Counted from the first letter of the stretch, positions 52,589 to 62,964 are shown. The stretch is 64,000 nucleotides of DNA from Sphingomonas sp. PP-CE-1G-424 (GCF_004341085.1 NZ_SLXW01000011.1:1-64000), one strand, 5' to 3'. The notes: generated by a model from the sequence alone, not told the origin. Numbers and translations: made by a program.

Positions 52589-52602
52589 CGCAACCGGTGT
52601 CA
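52589..52602. promoter_or_regulatory. LacI-type operator, copy 5 (two mismatches)
   Basis: CGCAACCGGTGTCA, 30 bp before the TonB receptor ATG. The core AACCGGTGTCA is kept. Confidence 0.7.
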
Positions 52603-52632
52603 TCGGTGATCGCCGAACGGGGAGTGGATGCA

Positions 52633-55600
52633 ATGGAAGTTCAAGCAACGGTTGCGGTTCGACGGATGGGCTGGCTGGGCGGCGTGTCTGCGGGCAGTCT
52701 GGTTCTGGCGCTCGCGATGCCTTCGATCGCAGCGGCGCAGGCTGCACAGATCCCCAACAGCGTATCGCCGGGAACGCCGGCGCAGGTCGATCCGTCGCCC
52801 GCACAGACGGCCGTCGTGCCGCAGGGCCAGACCGTGGATCAGGCCGCGACCACCGCACCGCAGACCGCCCCGGAGACGGTGCAGGCGGAAGGCGAGACCG
52901 CCGAGATCATCGTCACCGGCTTCCGCAAGTCGCTCGACGCTGCGCTCAACGTCAAGCGCCAGTCGGTCGCCGCGGTCGACGCGATCGTCGCCGAGGACAT
53001 CGCCAAGTTTCCCGATCAGAACCTTGCCGAATCACTCCAGCGTATCCCGGGTATTTCGATCCAGCGCGATGCCGGCGAAGGTCGCGCGATCACGGTGCGC
53101 GGTCTCGGCGCGCAGTTCACGCGCGTGCGCGTCAACGGTATGGAGACGGTCGCCACCTCGACCGACGGCGCCAGTTCGAACCGCGATCGCGCGTTCGATT
53201 TCAACGTCTTCGCATCCGAGCTGTTCAACTCGATCGTCGTCCACAAGACCGCGGAGGCTTCGCTCGACGAAGGCTCGCTGGGGGCGGTCGTCGATCTCAA
53301 CACGGGCAACCCGCTTGGCGGCAAGATCGGCTTCACCGCAGTCGGGTCGGCGCAGGCCAGCTACAATGACCTGAGCAAGAATACCGGGCCGCGCCTTGCC
53401 GGATTGCTGTCGTGGAAGTCCGCGGACGGCAGCTTCGGCGTCGCCGCATCTGCCGCCTATTCGAAGACGAACAATTTCGAACTCGGCAACAACACGGTCC
53501 GCTGGGCGCAAGGGCCGTTCGACTCGGTCGATGGCACGCGCTGCTACACCACGCAGAACCGCGGCGGCGTCTATGTACCGAGCACGGCCTGCACCGCGGC
53601 TGCGCTCGCCTTCCACCCGCGCATCCCGCGCTACGGCTCGGTCCGGCACGAGCGCGAGCGGCTGGGTATCACCGGCAGCGTGCAATGGTCGCCGAGCGAG
53701 GCAACCAAGATCTCGATCGACGGGCTGTATTCGCGCTTCAAGGAAACCCGCGAGGAGAAATGGGGCGAAGTCCTGCTGCGCTCCAACGAGCGGTCGATCG
53801 ATATCAGCAAATACACGATCGATGCGAACAACAACCTGGTTAAGGCAACGCTCAACGACGCCTGGGTGCGGACCGAGCATTATCTGCGCAAGTCGCAGAC
53901 CGAATTCTACCAGATCGGCGGCAGCTGGGATCAGGACGTCACCGACAAGCTGCGCTTCACGCTGATGGGCGGCATCTCGAAGTCGGATGCAACGATCCCG
54001 GTCGAGACGACCTTCGTGTTCGATGATCGCGACGCGCAGGGCTATAGCTACGACTATACCGACATGAAGCGCCCGACGCTGACCTTCGGCACCAGCGTCA
54101 CCGATCCGGCGAACTTCCAGCTTGCGGAAATCCGCGATCGGCCGTCGGAAACGGTCAACAAGTTCCGCACCGCGCAGTTGCGGACCGAATGGGACGTCGC
54201 CGAGGGGTTCCAGATCAAGGCAGGCGGGCTGTACCGCAAGTTCACATTCGACACGCAGGGCTTCTCGCGCGATGCCGTCGTCTGCCCCAACGCCGGCGGC
54301 AAGGACGTCGTGCTGGGGACGCTGACCTGCTCGCCGAACACGCTGTTCGGACCGACCGCGGTGTACGGGTTCCCAGCCGGAAACCTTGGCGAGATCTTCA
54401 ATCTCGGAAAGGCCGGCCAGCCTGCGGGGACGACGACTAGCTTCCTGATCCCCAACATCGATGCGTCGGCGGCGTATACCGGGCTCTACAACCGGCCCGC
54501 GACCGTGCTGGTCGGTGACACCCGCAGCGTCTCCGAGCAGGTGACCGGCGGCTACACGGAGTTCGACGTTAAGGGTGATATCCTCGGGCTGCGGTATGCC
54601 GCCAATGCCGGCATCCGTTACGTCCACACCAAGCAGCGCTCGACCGGGCTGTCCTCGGCGACCGTCGCTGGTGTAACCGTCAATACCCCCGCGACGGTCG
54701 AGCGCACCTATGACGATTGGTTGCCCGCGATCAACGTCGCGCTTTTCCCGGCCGAAGACGTCATCATCCGCGGTGCGATCGCCAAGGTGCTGACCCGGCC
54801 GAGCCTCGGCAGCCTGACGCCGGGCGGTTCGGTCGATGGCTTCAACTACCGCGTGACGTTCGGCAATCCGCAGCTCGATCCGTTCCGCGCGACCGCGTTC
54901 GATATCTCGGCGGAATGGTATTTCGCACCGCAGTCGATCTTCTCGGTCGCGCTGTTCAAGAAGAATGTTGAGAGCTTCCCGGTCTCGGCGACGCGCAGCG
55001 GGACGTTCGCGTCGACCGGCCTGCCGCTTTCGGTGATCCCGGCAAGCTCGCCTGCCGCGGGGGCTCCGGAGGGCCAGTTGTGGCAGATCACCTCGCCGAT
55101 CAACGGCACGGGCGCGTCGTTGAAGGGGGCGGAAATCTCGCTCCAGACGACCTTCCGCTTCCTGCCCGGTTTCCTGCGCAACTTCGGCGCCTTGGCCAAC
55201 GCGACCTTCGTCGACTCCAGCGCCGGTTATTCGCAAGGTGGTCCGGCGACGACGATCGTCACGCCTGCGGGCACGCTCGGCGCGCTGCCGAACACGACCC
55301 GCTCGGCGACGCTCTACGGCCTGTCGAAGCGCGCGTATAACGGCACGCTGTATTACGAGGACGCGAAGTTCAGCGCGCGCGGATCGATCAGCTATCGCAG
55401 CCCGTACATCGACGGGGCATCGGCCACCGGCAATTTGTTCGAGGGCTATGCCGCGACGACCAACGTCGATGCGTCGATGCGCTACAAGCTGACGCCGGCA
55501 CTCGAGGTCTCGCTCGAAGGGACCAACCTGACCGACAATTATCGTAGCCGCTACGTCGATCTCGATGCCAATCGGAACTACGAGAACAATCATTTCGGCC

Positions 55601-55635
55601 GCACCTTCCTCGTCGGCGCGCGCTTCAAAATGTAG
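52633..55635 (+). CDS. TonB-dependent receptor for pectin oligomers (putative)
   Basis: A 1,000-residue outer-membrane receptor without an STN domain. A signal sequence ending SIAAAQ is followed by a Pro/Gln-rich linker. The TonB box and plug start EIIVTGFRKSLDAALNVKRQ and continue IAKFPDQNLAESLQRIPGIS and ITVRGLGAQFTRVRVNGMET. The C-terminus ends ARFKM. ATG 52633 is chosen by its GGAG-containing leader. Placement between LacI-type operators and uronate genes suggests uptake of galacturonate oligomers. Confidence 0.92.
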   Translation: MEVQATVAVRRMGWLGGVSAGSLVLALAMPSIAAAQAAQIPNSVSPGTPAQVDPSPAQTAVVPQGQTVDQAATTAPQTAPETVQAEGETAEIIVTGFRKSLDAALNVKRQSVAAVDAIVAEDIAKFPDQNLAESLQRIPGISIQRDAGEGRAITVRGLGAQFTRVRVNGMETVATSTDGASSNRDRAFDFNVFASELFNSIVVHKTAEASLDEGSLGAVVDLNTGNPLGGKIGFTAVGSAQASYNDLSKNTGPRLAGLLSWKSADGSFGVAASAAYSKTNNFELGNNTVRWAQGPFDSVDGTRCYTTQNRGGVYVPSTACTAAALAFHPRIPRYGSVRHERERLGITGSVQWSPSEATKISIDGLYSRFKETREEKWGEVLLRSNERSIDISKYTIDANNNLVKATLNDAWVRTEHYLRKSQTEFYQIGGSWDQDVTDKLRFTLMGGISKSDATIPVETTFVFDDRDAQGYSYDYTDMKRPTLTFGTSVTDPANFQLAEIRDRPSETVNKFRTAQLRTEWDVAEGFQIKAGGLYRKFTFDTQGFSRDAVVCPNAGGKDVVLGTLTCSPNTLFGPTAVYGFPAGNLGEIFNLGKAGQPAGTTTSFLIPNIDASAAYTGLYNRPATVLVGDTRSVSEQVTGGYTEFDVKGDILGLRYAANAGIRYVHTKQRSTGLSSATVAGVTVNTPATVERTYDDWLPAINVALFPAEDVIIRGAIAKVLTRPSLGSLTPGGSVDGFNYRVTFGNPQLDPFRATAFDISAEWYFAPQSIFSVALFKKNVESFPVSATRSGTFASTGLPLSVIPASSPAAGAPEGQLWQITSPINGTGASLKGAEISLQTTFRFLPGFLRNFGALANATFVDSSAGYSQGGPATTIVTPAGTLGALPNTTRSATLYGLSKRAYNGTLYYEDAKFSARGSISYRSPYIDGASATGNLFEGYAATTNVDASMRYKLTPALEVSLEGTNLTDNYRSRYVDLDANRNYENNHFGRTFLVGARFKM

Positions 55636-55664
55636 GCGCGCCGAGCACAGTCTCTCCTCTCCTC

Positions 55665-55698
55665 GGGCGCATTCCTCATGGAGTGCGCCCTTTTTTTT
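55665..55698 (+). terminator. Rho-independent terminator after the TonB receptor
   Basis: GGGCGCA / TGCGCCC 7-bp stem with a 12-base loop, followed immediately by eight T. Clear intrinsic terminator, 30 bp after the stop. Confidence 0.9.
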
Positions 55699-55713
55699 GA
55701 TGGGCCGAAGCAT

Positions 55714-56706
55714 ATGATCGATCGTCGGAGTGCAATCCTGGGGACGCTGGCCGCCGGTCTGTCGGCCGGCGTCGATGCGCAGACTCCGGCGCCCGTGCAG
55801 GTCGGTAGCCGGGGGCCACGACTGCCCGACCCGACCGAAACGATCGACCTGTGGCCAGCCGGAGCCCCGGGGGCGCCACCGAGATTGCCGGTCGAGATCG
55901 TCGAGGACCGGGCAACCGGTACGCAGGCTACCGATCGCGCCGTCCACGGCGTCGCTCGCCCGCGTTTGGTCGTGTTTCGACCCGCTAAGCCGAACGGATC
56001 GGCGGTGCTGGTGATGCCGGGCGGCAGCTATGTCCGGATCGTCGTCGACCGCGAGGGGTATGAGATCGCACGCCGGCTGGCGGATCACGGCTGGACGGTG
56101 TTCGTGCTGTTCTATCGGTTGCCCGGCGATGGCTGGGCGGCCGGGCCGGACGTTGCGCTGTCCGATGCGCAACGGGCGGTGCGGCTGATCCGCGCACGGG
56201 CGGGGCTGTACGGGATCAAGCCAGATCGCATCGCCGCGATGGGATTTTCGGCGGGCGGGCACGTCTGCGGCGACCTGGCGACGAGGTTCGCGCAGCCAAC
56301 TTACACGCCGATCGATACCGTGGATCAAAGCAGCGCACGGCCCGACGTCGCGGCGCTTATGTACGCGGTGCAATCGATGGCGTTGCCGCTTGCCCATCCC
56401 GGGTCACGTACGCTGCTGCTCGGAGCCTCGCCAACACCGGCCTTGGAGCGCGCGCATTCGACCGCCTTCAACGTGACGTCGGCGACGCCACCCTGCTTCC
56501 TCGTCCACGCCGAAGATGATCGGAGCGTCGCCGTCGACAATACGCTGGCGTTCCGGGCGGCTGCGATCAAGGCTGGCGTTGCGGTGGAAACGCATCTGTT
56601 CGCGACCGGGGGGCATGGTTTCGGCCTGAGCAGGGCGGTCGGCAAGCCGGCAGCGTCATGGCCGACGCTGTTCAAGGAATGGGCACGCGCGCAAGGCCTT
56701 GGGTGA
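55714..56706 (+). CDS. Exported alpha/beta-hydrolase esterase
   Basis: A 330-residue esterase with a Tat-like signal (IDRRSAILGTLAAGLSAGVD). The nucleophile motif is AAMGFSAGGHVCGDL, preceded by the oxyanion-hole stretch VLVMPGGSYVRIVVDREGYE. The catalytic Asp/His lie in HAEDDRSVAVDN and ATGGHGFGLS. It resembles acetyl-xylan/pectin acetylesterase-like BD-FAE proteins. It starts at ATG 55714, after the terminator, so it has its own promoter or relies on read-through. It may deacetylate pectin or xylan. Confidence 0.85.
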   Translation: MIDRRSAILGTLAAGLSAGVDAQTPAPVQVGSRGPRLPDPTETIDLWPAGAPGAPPRLPVEIVEDRATGTQATDRAVHGVARPRLVVFRPAKPNGSAVLVMPGGSYVRIVVDREGYEIARRLADHGWTVFVLFYRLPGDGWAAGPDVALSDAQRAVRLIRARAGLYGIKPDRIAAMGFSAGGHVCGDLATRFAQPTYTPIDTVDQSSARPDVAALMYAVQSMALPLAHPGSRTLLLGASPTPALERAHSTAFNVTSATPPCFLVHAEDDRSVAVDNTLAFRAAAIKAGVAVETHLFATGGHGFGLSRAVGKPAASWPTLFKEWARAQGLG

Positions 56707-56722
56707 GCGACGCGCGCCGGGG

Positions 56723-58342
56723 TCAGAGCGCCTCGTACCGGAAGTCGCGGAAGCGGGCCTCGCCGCTACCGGCCGAATACAGGCCGGGACGCAGCATCAG
56801 GAACCCTCCGCGGACATTATGGTGATAGCCCGACACCTCCATGCCGCGATCGAAGCGGTGCCAGGTCTTGCCTCGATCGCCGCTGGTATGGATCGCAACG
56901 ATGTGACGCGTATTTGTAATCCGGATCCGCATGCGGCGTCCGTGCGGATTGGCGGGACGCCCGCGCTCATTGCCATATTGGTGCGTGACGAACCGGTGTT
57001 CGTCGAAGCCGAGCCCGCAATACAGCTTGTCGTCGTAGAACAGCACGAGTCCTGCGGTACCGCCGGGCGCAATCTCGACGTCGCATTCGAACCGGTAGGC
57101 TTGGTCGCCGGCGATCAGCATCAGCGGCGACGAATCCACCGGCGCGGTGCCAGTGGCCTTGAGTATCAACGCACCGCCTTCGGCCCGCGCCCGGTTGCGT
57201 TCGTCAGGCCCTGGTCGAAAGAAATTCCATTTGCTGCCGATTTGTAGCGTGCGAAAGTCGTCGGAGAGCGGTTGGCCGTGGGGTAGCGCGGCGCCGCCTT
57301 TTGGCTTCGCAAGCGGCTTCGACAGATCGCCACCGGTCATCGCGAACCAGCCATCGGCGGTCCAGCGGATCGGATCGAGCAGCGCCTGCCGTCCGAGCGT
57401 CCAATAGCCGTTCTCGAAGCCGTGATAGATCGACCACCAGCTGCCGTCGGGGGCCTCGACGAGGCTGGCATGACCGCGCGACCACCATTTCTCGTCGGTG
57501 CTGACGGTCCGCACCACCGGGTTGGCGGGATCGTTCGTCCAGGGGCCGTGGATCGAGCGCGAGCGGGCGACGATCACCATGTGCCCGGTCGGTGGCCCGG
57601 CGGTGCCGCCGACCGCGGTGATCATGTAGAACCAGCCGCCGTGGCGGACGATCTTCGGTCCTTCGGGACTGAAGCCCTCGACGTCCCAGGTGTCGGGATA
57701 GCGCCACGGATCGTAGACATGCTCGACCTTGCCGACCGTCGACAGGCCGTCGGCGGTGAGCCGGATCCGGTCGCCTCCAGACAGGAACAGCCAGCGCGAT
57801 CCGTCCTCGCCGACCCCGTGGCAGGGATCGATATGGTCGGGCAGCCCAAGGTCTATCGGATCGGACCACGGGCCGTCGATATGATCGGCCCAGATCACGT
57901 GGATCGCGTTCGGCTTTGCCTTGACCGGGATATACAGGAAGTACCGGCCGTCGTGTTTCTCGAGGCTGACCGCCCAGACCGAGCCGATGTTCTTCGTCAG
58001 CGCCGCCTTGCGCGGTTGCCAGTTCACCAGGTCGCGGCTGTGCCAGATCGTCAGCCCCGGATAAGAATCGAAGCTGGAGAAAGTCATATAATAATCCGCG
58101 CCGTCCTTGAGGATGGCGGGATCGGGATGGTCTCCGGCGATCAGCGGATTGAGGAAGCGACCGTCGCCAAGATCGGCCACCCGCTGGCCGTCGAAGCCAC
58201 GTCGCCAGTCGTCCTCGAACCGCTGTACGCACGTATCGGGTTTGGGGGGCTCCGCAACCGCGGGGGTGGGCGGCACGAGTGCGGCCGCACCGCCCGCCAA
58301 TGCCAGTCCGAAGGTCTCGCGGCGGTTATAGGTCATGCGCAT
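56723..58342 (-). CDS. Glycoside hydrolase family 43-like enzyme
   Basis: A 539-residue exported enzyme with a Tat-like signal (YNRRETFGLALAGGAAALV). The five-bladed propeller begins NPLIAGDHPDPAILKDGADY (catalytic base Asp) and includes DPCHGVGEDG and WDVEGFSPEGPKIVRHGGWF (acid Glu). A C-terminal beta-sandwich (about 370-539) is similar to accessory domains of GH43 arabinosidases, xylosidases and galactanases. It would trim neutral side chains. ATG 58342 or 58336 are both possible starts. Family is confident, substrate is not. Confidence 0.88.
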   Translation of the reverse strand: MRMTYNRRETFGLALAGGAAALVPPTPAVAEPPKPDTCVQRFEDDWRRGFDGQRVADLGDGRFLNPLIAGDHPDPAILKDGADYYMTFSSFDSYPGLTIWHSRDLVNWQPRKAALTKNIGSVWAVSLEKHDGRYFLYIPVKAKPNAIHVIWADHIDGPWSDPIDLGLPDHIDPCHGVGEDGSRWLFLSGGDRIRLTADGLSTVGKVEHVYDPWRYPDTWDVEGFSPEGPKIVRHGGWFYMITAVGGTAGPPTGHMVIVARSRSIHGPWTNDPANPVVRTVSTDEKWWSRGHASLVEAPDGSWWSIYHGFENGYWTLGRQALLDPIRWTADGWFAMTGGDLSKPLAKPKGGAALPHGQPLSDDFRTLQIGSKWNFFRPGPDERNRARAEGGALILKATGTAPVDSSPLMLIAGDQAYRFECDVEIAPGGTAGLVLFYDDKLYCGLGFDEHRFVTHQYGNERGRPANPHGRRMRIRITNTRHIVAIHTSGDRGKTWHRFDRGMEVSGYHHNVRGGFLMLRPGLYSAGSGEARFRDFRYEAL

Positions 58343-58448
58343 GTCCTGTTCTGATTTGGCGTCGTGACCGAAATGTCGAGCGCTGTCCTACCAGCATGAT
58401 GCTCCCGGGGTCGATGATTGCCGAGGTGCAGCGGCGATCGCCGAACCG

Positions 58449-61328
58449 TCAGAACGAGAACCGCATTCCCGCCGTGAACTGGCGACCGCTATGCGTCAGC
58501 ACGTTCAGGCGGTTGGACTCGTCGACGAACTGGTCGTTGACCTGATCGGTCAGGTTGATCGCCTCGATGCTGAACTTGAGATTGTCGGTCAGATTGTACG
58601 ACATCTGCGCATCGACGTTGGTCGTGCCGCTCGTGCCGTTATACGAATTTCCCTCGGTGCCGGGTACGGCGGTGAGATAGCGCGAACGATAGGCGATCGA
58701 CCCGCGGATTTGGAACTTAGCCGTTTCGAAATACAGCGTGCCGTTGGCGGCATGCTTCGACAGCCCGATCAGCGGCGCGGTCACCGACGCGCCGCCGGTC
58801 GCGGACGTCAGATACTGGATGTTCGACGTCACGTGCGTGTAATTCGCCAACACGCCGAAATTCGAGAGGAAGCCCGGCAGGAAGCTGAAGGGCTGTTGCA
58901 CGTTGACCTCGAACCCCTTGAGCCGGCCACCGCTCGAATTGACGGGCTGGCTGACGATGAACAGGTCGGTCGGTGATGCGCTGGTGCCAGCGAGGAGCGA
59001 GTCCGGCAGGCCCAGGCTGCTGAACGGCACGGTGGTGCTGAGCGACTGAACGAACGTGCCGATGTCCTTCTGGAACGCCGACACCGCATAGATCGCGCCG
59101 CGCATCGGATACCATTCGACCGACACGTCGAGATTGTCCGATTCCGTCGGCTTGAGATCGGGGTTGCCGCTGCTGAAGGTGCGGTTGCCGCCCGATACGC
59201 TGAGGTTGCCGCCCGGCGCGATCGCCGAGATGCCGGCGCGCGCGAGCGTCTTGGCGGCGGCGAAGCGGACCAGCAGCGTATCGGTGACGTCCATCACCAG
59301 GTTCCCCGACGGCAGCCAGCGATGATAGCTGCGGTCTGCGACGATCAGATTGGTCGCGACGCCCTGGCCGGCGTAACCCGTCGAGCGCTGGTCGGTATTG
59401 GCGTAGCGCACGCCGACATCGCCGCGGATCGGCAGGCCGCGATCGGCGAAGTTGAACTCCGCCATGCCCCAGCCGCCGATATCGTCCTCACGCACGGTGA
59501 TGTACGATCCGCGCGCACTCGCGTTGGTCACGCCACCGGTCGCGTAAAGCGGGTTCGAATAGATGCCGTAGAGTTCGGCGAACTTCGCGAGATCGGGGAC
59601 GACCCAAGCGGTCGGCGTACCGGCCGGTGTGTCGAGCCCCTTGCCGAAGCCCGAGAACAGCGTCGTCGCCGCGGCAAGCTGCGCCGGCGTCAGGGTCTGC
59701 ACGACGGACTCCCCGGACAGACGCCGCTGCTCGGTCGAGCTGTAATCGAACCGGCGCCAGTCGACGCCGACTTTCAGCTTGAGCAACGGATTGACCGTCC
59801 ATTCCGCAAACGTCTTCGCGTTGGTGAAGCTGTTGTTGACGGTCTGCGGGCGGATGCGCACTTCAGACGTGCCGCTGGTGAAGGCGAAGCTGTTCGGGTT
59901 GGTCAGGTCGACGCCCGGCTTGATCGTCGGAAACCGGGTGCTGAAATCGTAGAAGAAATTGGGCGTGTTGGCGGCATCGATCGTTACGGTCGACTGGATC
60001 GGGTTGCTGAACGCCGAATCCGCGTAGCCGACGACCGCACCGACCTTGAAGTTCTCGCCGAACTTCTGGTCGAGCGTGCCGGTCACCTGATAGAAATCGG
60101 TGACCAGCTTGTCGTAGCGCGACTGGGTGCGCAGATCGACATTGTCGAACGTGCCGCTGATGATGTTGTTGTCGCCGTCGACCACGCCGTCGCGGATGAT
60201 CGTCTGCGGCTTGCCCGTCCCCGACCGACTGAAGCTGATCGCCTGCAACTGCGATTCCTTGCGCGTGCCGTCGAGCCGCGAATACAGCGCGTCGAGCGAG
60301 ATCAAGGTCTTGGGCGTCGGCTGGAACTGGACCGATCCAGCAGCGCCCAGCCGCTTCTGGAAGATGTCGTAGCTGACGAGCCCGGGAATGCGCGGATGGT
60401 ACAGCCCGGTCGCGGGGTTGGGATCGTTGATCTGGCCGAGCGTCTTGCCCGGCAAGGTCGAGGCCGCGTTGAACCCGGCGTTGAACCCGCCATAAGTCCA
60501 GCGCGTAATGTTCGCGCCCTCTTCCTTGATCGCACGCTCTTCGTACGCGACCGACAGCAGCACGCCGAACCGGCCGTCATCCGTGGTTTTGGTGATCAAC
60601 CCCGAGATCTTCGGCGTCACCTTCTCGCGCAGATCGTTGTAGCTGGCGCTCGCCGAGACGACCGCGGTCGCCTTCTTGTAGTCGAACGGGCGCGACGACT
60701 GCAGGTCGACGGTGCCGCCCAGCGAGCCCTCCTCGACGTCGGCGGTGGCGGTCTTGCGGACCGCGATGCTGTTGAACAGGTCGGATGAGAAGATGTTGAA
60801 ATCGAAGCCGCGGCCACGATTCACGCCACCCGAATTGTCGGTGCCGCCGGTAGTTCCGATCGCCTCCATCCCGTTGATCCGCACGCGCGTGTAATCGGGC
60901 CCTAGGCCGCGGACCGAGATGTTGCGGCCTTCGCCGTTGACGCGGCTGATCGAGACGCCGGGGATGCGCTGCAGCGATTCCGCGAGGTTCAGGTCGGGGA
61001 ATTCGGCGATGTCCTCGGCCTTGATGACATCGACGGTCGCGGTCTGCGTGCGCTTGATGTTGATCGCGCTGTTGAGGCTTGCGCGAAACCCGGTGACGAC
61101 GATATCCGGCGCATCCGCGGCCAGCGGCGCATCGGTCACGCTCTGCTCGGGCGGCAGGGCAGGGGAGGCGGGAGGCGCGTCGGTATCGGTGGTGCTGCCG
61201 GCGGCACGCGCCTCTTTCTGCGCGGTCGTTTCCGGTACGCTCTGGGCATGGGCCATCGTTGCCAGCGAGCAGGCGACGATCGCACTCGACACGGCCAGCA
61301 CGGATTTGAAGCTGCGGATCCCGGTCAT
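58449..61328 (-). CDS. TonB-dependent receptor (carbohydrate-type)
   Basis: A 959-residue outer-membrane receptor. The signal sequence ends TMAHAQ; the TonB box/plug follows (DIVVTGFRASLNSAINIKRT, IAEFPDLNLAESLQRIPGVS, ISVRGLGPDYTRVRINGMEA), and the barrel ends AGMRFSF. It is of the same oligosaccharide-receptor class as 52633-55635. ATG 61328 is preferred over GTG 61334 because GGGGAG is at the right distance. Its neighbours are GH43 and a divergent MFS carrier. Confidence 0.92.
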   Translation of the reverse strand: MTGIRSFKSVLAVSSAIVACSLATMAHAQSVPETTAQKEARAAGSTTDTDAPPASPALPPEQSVTDAPLAADAPDIVVTGFRASLNSAINIKRTQTATVDVIKAEDIAEFPDLNLAESLQRIPGVSISRVNGEGRNISVRGLGPDYTRVRINGMEAIGTTGGTDNSGGVNRGRGFDFNIFSSDLFNSIAVRKTATADVEEGSLGGTVDLQSSRPFDYKKATAVVSASASYNDLREKVTPKISGLITKTTDDGRFGVLLSVAYEERAIKEEGANITRWTYGGFNAGFNAASTLPGKTLGQINDPNPATGLYHPRIPGLVSYDIFQKRLGAAGSVQFQPTPKTLISLDALYSRLDGTRKESQLQAISFSRSGTGKPQTIIRDGVVDGDNNIISGTFDNVDLRTQSRYDKLVTDFYQVTGTLDQKFGENFKVGAVVGYADSAFSNPIQSTVTIDAANTPNFFYDFSTRFPTIKPGVDLTNPNSFAFTSGTSEVRIRPQTVNNSFTNAKTFAEWTVNPLLKLKVGVDWRRFDYSSTEQRRLSGESVVQTLTPAQLAAATTLFSGFGKGLDTPAGTPTAWVVPDLAKFAELYGIYSNPLYATGGVTNASARGSYITVREDDIGGWGMAEFNFADRGLPIRGDVGVRYANTDQRSTGYAGQGVATNLIVADRSYHRWLPSGNLVMDVTDTLLVRFAAAKTLARAGISAIAPGGNLSVSGGNRTFSSGNPDLKPTESDNLDVSVEWYPMRGAIYAVSAFQKDIGTFVQSLSTTVPFSSLGLPDSLLAGTSASPTDLFIVSQPVNSSGGRLKGFEVNVQQPFSFLPGFLSNFGVLANYTHVTSNIQYLTSATGGASVTAPLIGLSKHAANGTLYFETAKFQIRGSIAYRSRYLTAVPGTEGNSYNGTSGTTNVDAQMSYNLTDNLKFSIEAINLTDQVNDQFVDESNRLNVLTHSGRQFTAGMRFSF

Positions 61329-61611
61329 ACTCACTCCCCTAACTCCGGCACGATGTGCCTGCTGCCGGCTTCGTTGGAGCCGGTCTGTCGCAATCTGTGT
61401 TAGGCCGGGTGCGGCCGCCTAAGCCAATCTCATTCCGACATCGATCGATGCGAACGATGCACTGATCCGGCACCGGCATCTTGCTCAGTCATCCGATCAA
61501 GTCGTGGTTTGGCTGGATCAACCCGTTTTCGGACTTGGACCGCCCCCGTTCTGCTCGATACACCGGACTGGAACACTCGCGTAGATCGAGTGCCGGACAG
61601 GAGAGCGAAGC

Positions 61612-62964
61612 ATGACGATCGCCGCAGCAGCCCCCGCCGAAGAAGCGGTTGCAGGAGGCGTGGCCGGGCGCCCGACCGCGGTGCGCTACCGCGTGATCGC
61701 GCTGATCTTCCTGATCACGTCGATCAACTATGCCGACCGTGCGACATTCTCGATCGCTGGCTCGGCCGCATCGACCGAACTCGGGCTGTCGTCGGTGCAA
61801 ACCGGCTTCATCCTGTCCGCCTTCGCCTGGGCCTATGTCCTTGCGCAGATTCCCGGCGGGCTGCTGCTCGACAATTTCGGTACGAAGCGCGTCTATGCCG
61901 GCGCGATCCTGGCCTGGTCGCTGTTCACGGCCACGCAGGGGCTGACCGGGTTGATCGCGGGCGTGTCCGCGGTCGTGATGCTGTTCGCGCTGCGCTTCCT
62001 CGTCGGTCTCGCCGAGGCGCCGTCGTTTCCGGGCAATGCTCGCCTCGTCGCCGCCTGGTTTCCTGGCGCAGAACGTGGCACCGCGTCAGCGATCTTCAAT
62101 TCGGCGCAGTATTTCTCGCTCGTCGCCTTCGCCCCGCTGATGGGTTGGCTGGTGCACAGCTATGGCTGGCGCGCGGTGTTCTGGGTGATGGGCGCGATCG
62201 GGCTCGCCGCGACCGCGCTGTTCGTCCGCTACATCCACAGCCCGGTCCGCCACCCGAAGATCAATGCCGCCGAGCTCGCGCATATCGAGGCGGGCGGCGG
62301 GCTGATCCGGATGGAGGATGCCGCCAATCGCCCACAGGCGTTTTCGTGGACGAACCTGCGCCAGCTGCTGGCGAACCGGATGCTGCTCGGCATCTATCTC
62401 GGCCAATATTGCATTAACGTGCTGACCTATTTCTTCGTCACCTGGTTTCCGATCTACCTGGTGAAGGAGCGCGGGTTGAACATCATGGAGGCCGGCTTCG
62501 CTGCCGCGGCGCCGGCCCTCTGCGGGTTCGTCGGCGGGCTGGTCGGCGGCTACACGTCCGACCTGCTGCTCAAGCGTACCGGGTCGATCGACATCGCGCG
62601 GAAAGTGCCGCTGGTGTTCGGGATGCTGCTGGCGACGCTGATCATCGCGTGCGTGTTCGTCGAGGCGGAATGGCTGGTCGTCACGCTGATGGCGGTCGCG
62701 TTCTTCGGCAAGGGAGTCGCGTCGCTCGGCTGGGCGGTGATGTCGGATGTCGCGCCGAAGCAGCTCGCCGGGCTGACCAGCGGTGTGTTCAACATGTTCG
62801 GCAACGTCGCCGGGATCGTCACGCCGATCGTGATCGGCTTCATCGTCGGCGCCACGGGATCGTTCGACTGGGCGCTGGTGTTCGTCGGCGCGCATTGCCT
62901 GCTGACGATCTTCTCGTTCCTGGTGATCGTCGGCCCGATCCGCCGTGTCGAGCTGGCCGCATGA
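61612..62964 (+). CDS. MFS anion:cation symporter (hexuronate/sugar-acid)
   Basis: A 450-residue inner-membrane transporter with 12 helices. Signature stretches are INYADRATFSIAGSAASTEL, RFLVGLAEAPSFPGNARLVA and AAWFPGAERGTASAIFNSAQ, of the ExuT/GudP group. It likely imports a uronate or a related sugar acid. Its stop overlaps the next ATG (ATGA), so it is cotranscribed with the enzyme at 62961. No copy of the 14-bp operator was found in front of it. Confidence 0.88.
   Translation: MTIAAAAPAEEAVAGGVAGRPTAVRYRVIALIFLITSINYADRATFSIAGSAASTELGLSSVQTGFILSAFAWAYVLAQIPGGLLLDNFGTKRVYAGAILAWSLFTATQGLTGLIAGVSAVVMLFALRFLVGLAEAPSFPGNARLVAAWFPGAERGTASAIFNSAQYFSLVAFAPLMGWLVHSYGWRAVFWVMGAIGLAATALFVRYIHSPVRHPKINAAELAHIEAGGGLIRMEDAANRPQAFSWTNLRQLLANRMLLGIYLGQYCINVLTYFFVTWFPIYLVKERGLNIMEAGFAAAAPALCGFVGGLVGGYTSDLLLKRTGSIDIARKVPLVFGMLLATLIIACVFVEAEWLVVTLMAVAFFGKGVASLGWAVMSDVAPKQLAGLTSGVFNMFGNVAGIVTPIVIGFIVGATGSFDWALVFVGAHCLLTIFSFLVIVGPIRRVELAA

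Noticed and set aside
53032..56397. Long antisense ORF (1,121 codons) on the minus strand
   Set aside because: It mirrors the TonB receptor and esterase on the other strand, is Arg/Ala-rich and has no domains; a GC-skew shadow.
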